NCBI GenBank assembly: GCA_040218795.1
Contig: JAVJQT010000005.1
Coordinates: 310,001-374,000, forward strand
From: CCMP332 sp040218795
GTDB taxonomy: Bacteria > Bacteroidota > Bacteroidia > Cytophagales > CCMP332
Direction of reading: 5' to 3'
DNA length: 64,000 bases
A program made the translations under genes and the position numbers. Below, piece by piece: positions 63,398 to 64,000 of the stretch. The notes beneath the pieces were generated by a model. That model was not told the DNA's origin, made no database searches, and was given only the letters and a program-made list of their open reading frames with translations. Numbering within the stretch: position 1 is the first letter of the stretch; every line of letters starts with the position of its first letter.

Positions 63398-64000
63398 ATG
63401 AAAAATATCCTTTCAATAGCAATTCTTCTTTTTTTCTTCAATAACTCTAGGGCTCAAATAAGTGCCAACTTAATGCAACACCCCGATGTTTCCGGTGATA
63501 AAATAACATTTGTCTATGGAGATGATATTTGGGTTGCAGATAAAAAGAGTGGTTTGGCGCATCGCTTAAGCTCGCCTGAGGGCCGTGAGTTTTATCCTCG
63601 TTTTTCTCCGGATGGAAAATACATCGCATATTCTGCCAATTACGATGGCAATTATGATGTTTATCTTATTCCAAGCGATGGAGGTATTCCCAAACGACTT
63701 ACCTATCATGACATGTATGATCGCGTGGTTTCATGGAATCCCGATGGGAAAAGTCTGATTTTTGCATCTTCAAGAGAAAGCGGGAGACAGCGTTTCACAC
63801 AATTTTTTAGTATTTCCATTGAAGGCGGCTCTCCACAAAAACTGGCCGTGCCTTATGGTTCTTATGCTTCCATTTCACCGGATGCTTCAAAAATTGCCTA
63901 TACCGATCGATCAAGAGCCAACAGAAACTGGAAAAGATACCGAGGCGGTACCGCACCCGATATCCATATCTTCGATCTCAATACTTTTGAAACTCAAAAT
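63398..64000 (+). CDS. Tricorn-protease-like S41 peptidase, N-terminal part
   Basis: The gene runs off the right edge; 201 codons are present. It starts with a signal peptide (ILSIAILLFFFNNSRAQ) and enters the six-bladed propeller of tricorn-like proteases: LMQHPDVSGDKITFVYGDD, FYPRFSPDGKYIAYSANYDG, NYDVYLIPSDGGIPKRLTYH, VSWNPDGKSLIFASSRESGR and ASISPDASKIAYTDRS. Full-length homologs are about 1050-1100 residues with a second propeller, a C1 domain, PDZ and a serine-protease core beyond this window. It is exported and probably degrades peptides in the periplasm. Confidence 0.85.
   Translation, partial: MKNILSIAILLFFFNNSRAQISANLMQHPDVSGDKITFVYGDDIWVADKKSGLAHRLSSPEGREFYPRFSPDGKYIAYSANYDGNYDVYLIPSDGGIPKRLTYHDMYDRVVSWNPDGKSLIFASSRESGRQRFTQFFSISIEGGSPQKLAVPYGSYASISPDASKIAYTDRSRANRNWKRYRGGTAPDIHIFDLNTFETQN

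Overview
The window is a stretch of AT-rich chromosome from a member of the Bacteroidota, probably a free-living gliding or marine-type lineage; Cytophagia is my guess and not proven. The evidence is seven secreted proteins ending in type IX secretion (T9SS) sorting domains, a TonB-dependent receptor, a one-protein hybrid two-component system, Bacteroidota-type promoter elements (TAnnTTTG) and very few Shine-Dalgarno sequences. I see no rRNA, phage, insertion sequence or CRISPR array. The only RNA gene found is one tRNA-Leu(GAG).

Region 1 (1-14.8 kb) is mostly housekeeping. It holds a nucleoside permease (cut by the left edge), a bifunctional-nuclease/UVR protein and the electron transfer flavoprotein pair etfB-etfA on the minus strand. 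A small TPR protein, dnaB, an Mpl/MurC-like ligase and a DnaQ-like exonuclease follow, then an SdiA-regulated-type lipoprotein, an HD hydrolase fused to a Pycsar-type membrane effector domain, polyphosphate kinase with an overlapping HMA-like lipoprotein, a FAH-family hydrolase, an M23 peptidase and a BCP peroxiredoxin. Region 2 (14.8-19.7 kb) is a split transketolase whose two subunit genes are separated by, and overlap by 1 nt with, a secreted von Willebrand A protein; CIA30 and metallo-beta-lactamase genes follow.

Region 3 (19.8-31.1 kb, minus strand) holds large secreted proteins: a 1094-aa BNR/sortilin-like propeller, an NHL-type propeller and a 1761-aa LamG/PKD-like type-B T9SS protein, then DinB-like and ATP-grasp genes. 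Region 4 (31.2-40.3 kb) has a membrane class III nucleotidyl cyclase coupled to a heme-type TonB receptor, a four-helix-bundle protein, tRNA-Leu, two metal ABC permeases (the first fused to a DtxR/MntR-like regulator and preceded by a perfect 22-bp palindrome on its promoter), a thioredoxin and mnmE.

Region 5 (40.5-54.1 kb) is accessory. It carries T9SS cargo proteins, including a hydrolase that closely resembles PET hydrolases (PETase), a large hybrid sensor/AraC regulator, and DUF2461 and YciI genes. Region 6 (54.2-64 kb) has a polyphosphate glucokinase; a tight four-gene operon of two lipoproteins, an outer-membrane barrel and a secreted WD40-caspase; a 1-Cys peroxiredoxin; a MATE transporter; two small envelope proteins; and the start of a tricorn-like protease.

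Most worth following up are the PETase-like T9SS enzyme, the lipoprotein/barrel/WD40-caspase operon, the permease-DtxR fusion with its operator, the HD-PycTM fusion, the vWA gene inside the split transketolase, and repeated TAnnTTTG boxes 3-4 nt before start codons, which suggest leaderless mRNAs. All functions are inferred from reading sequence; no database search was run.
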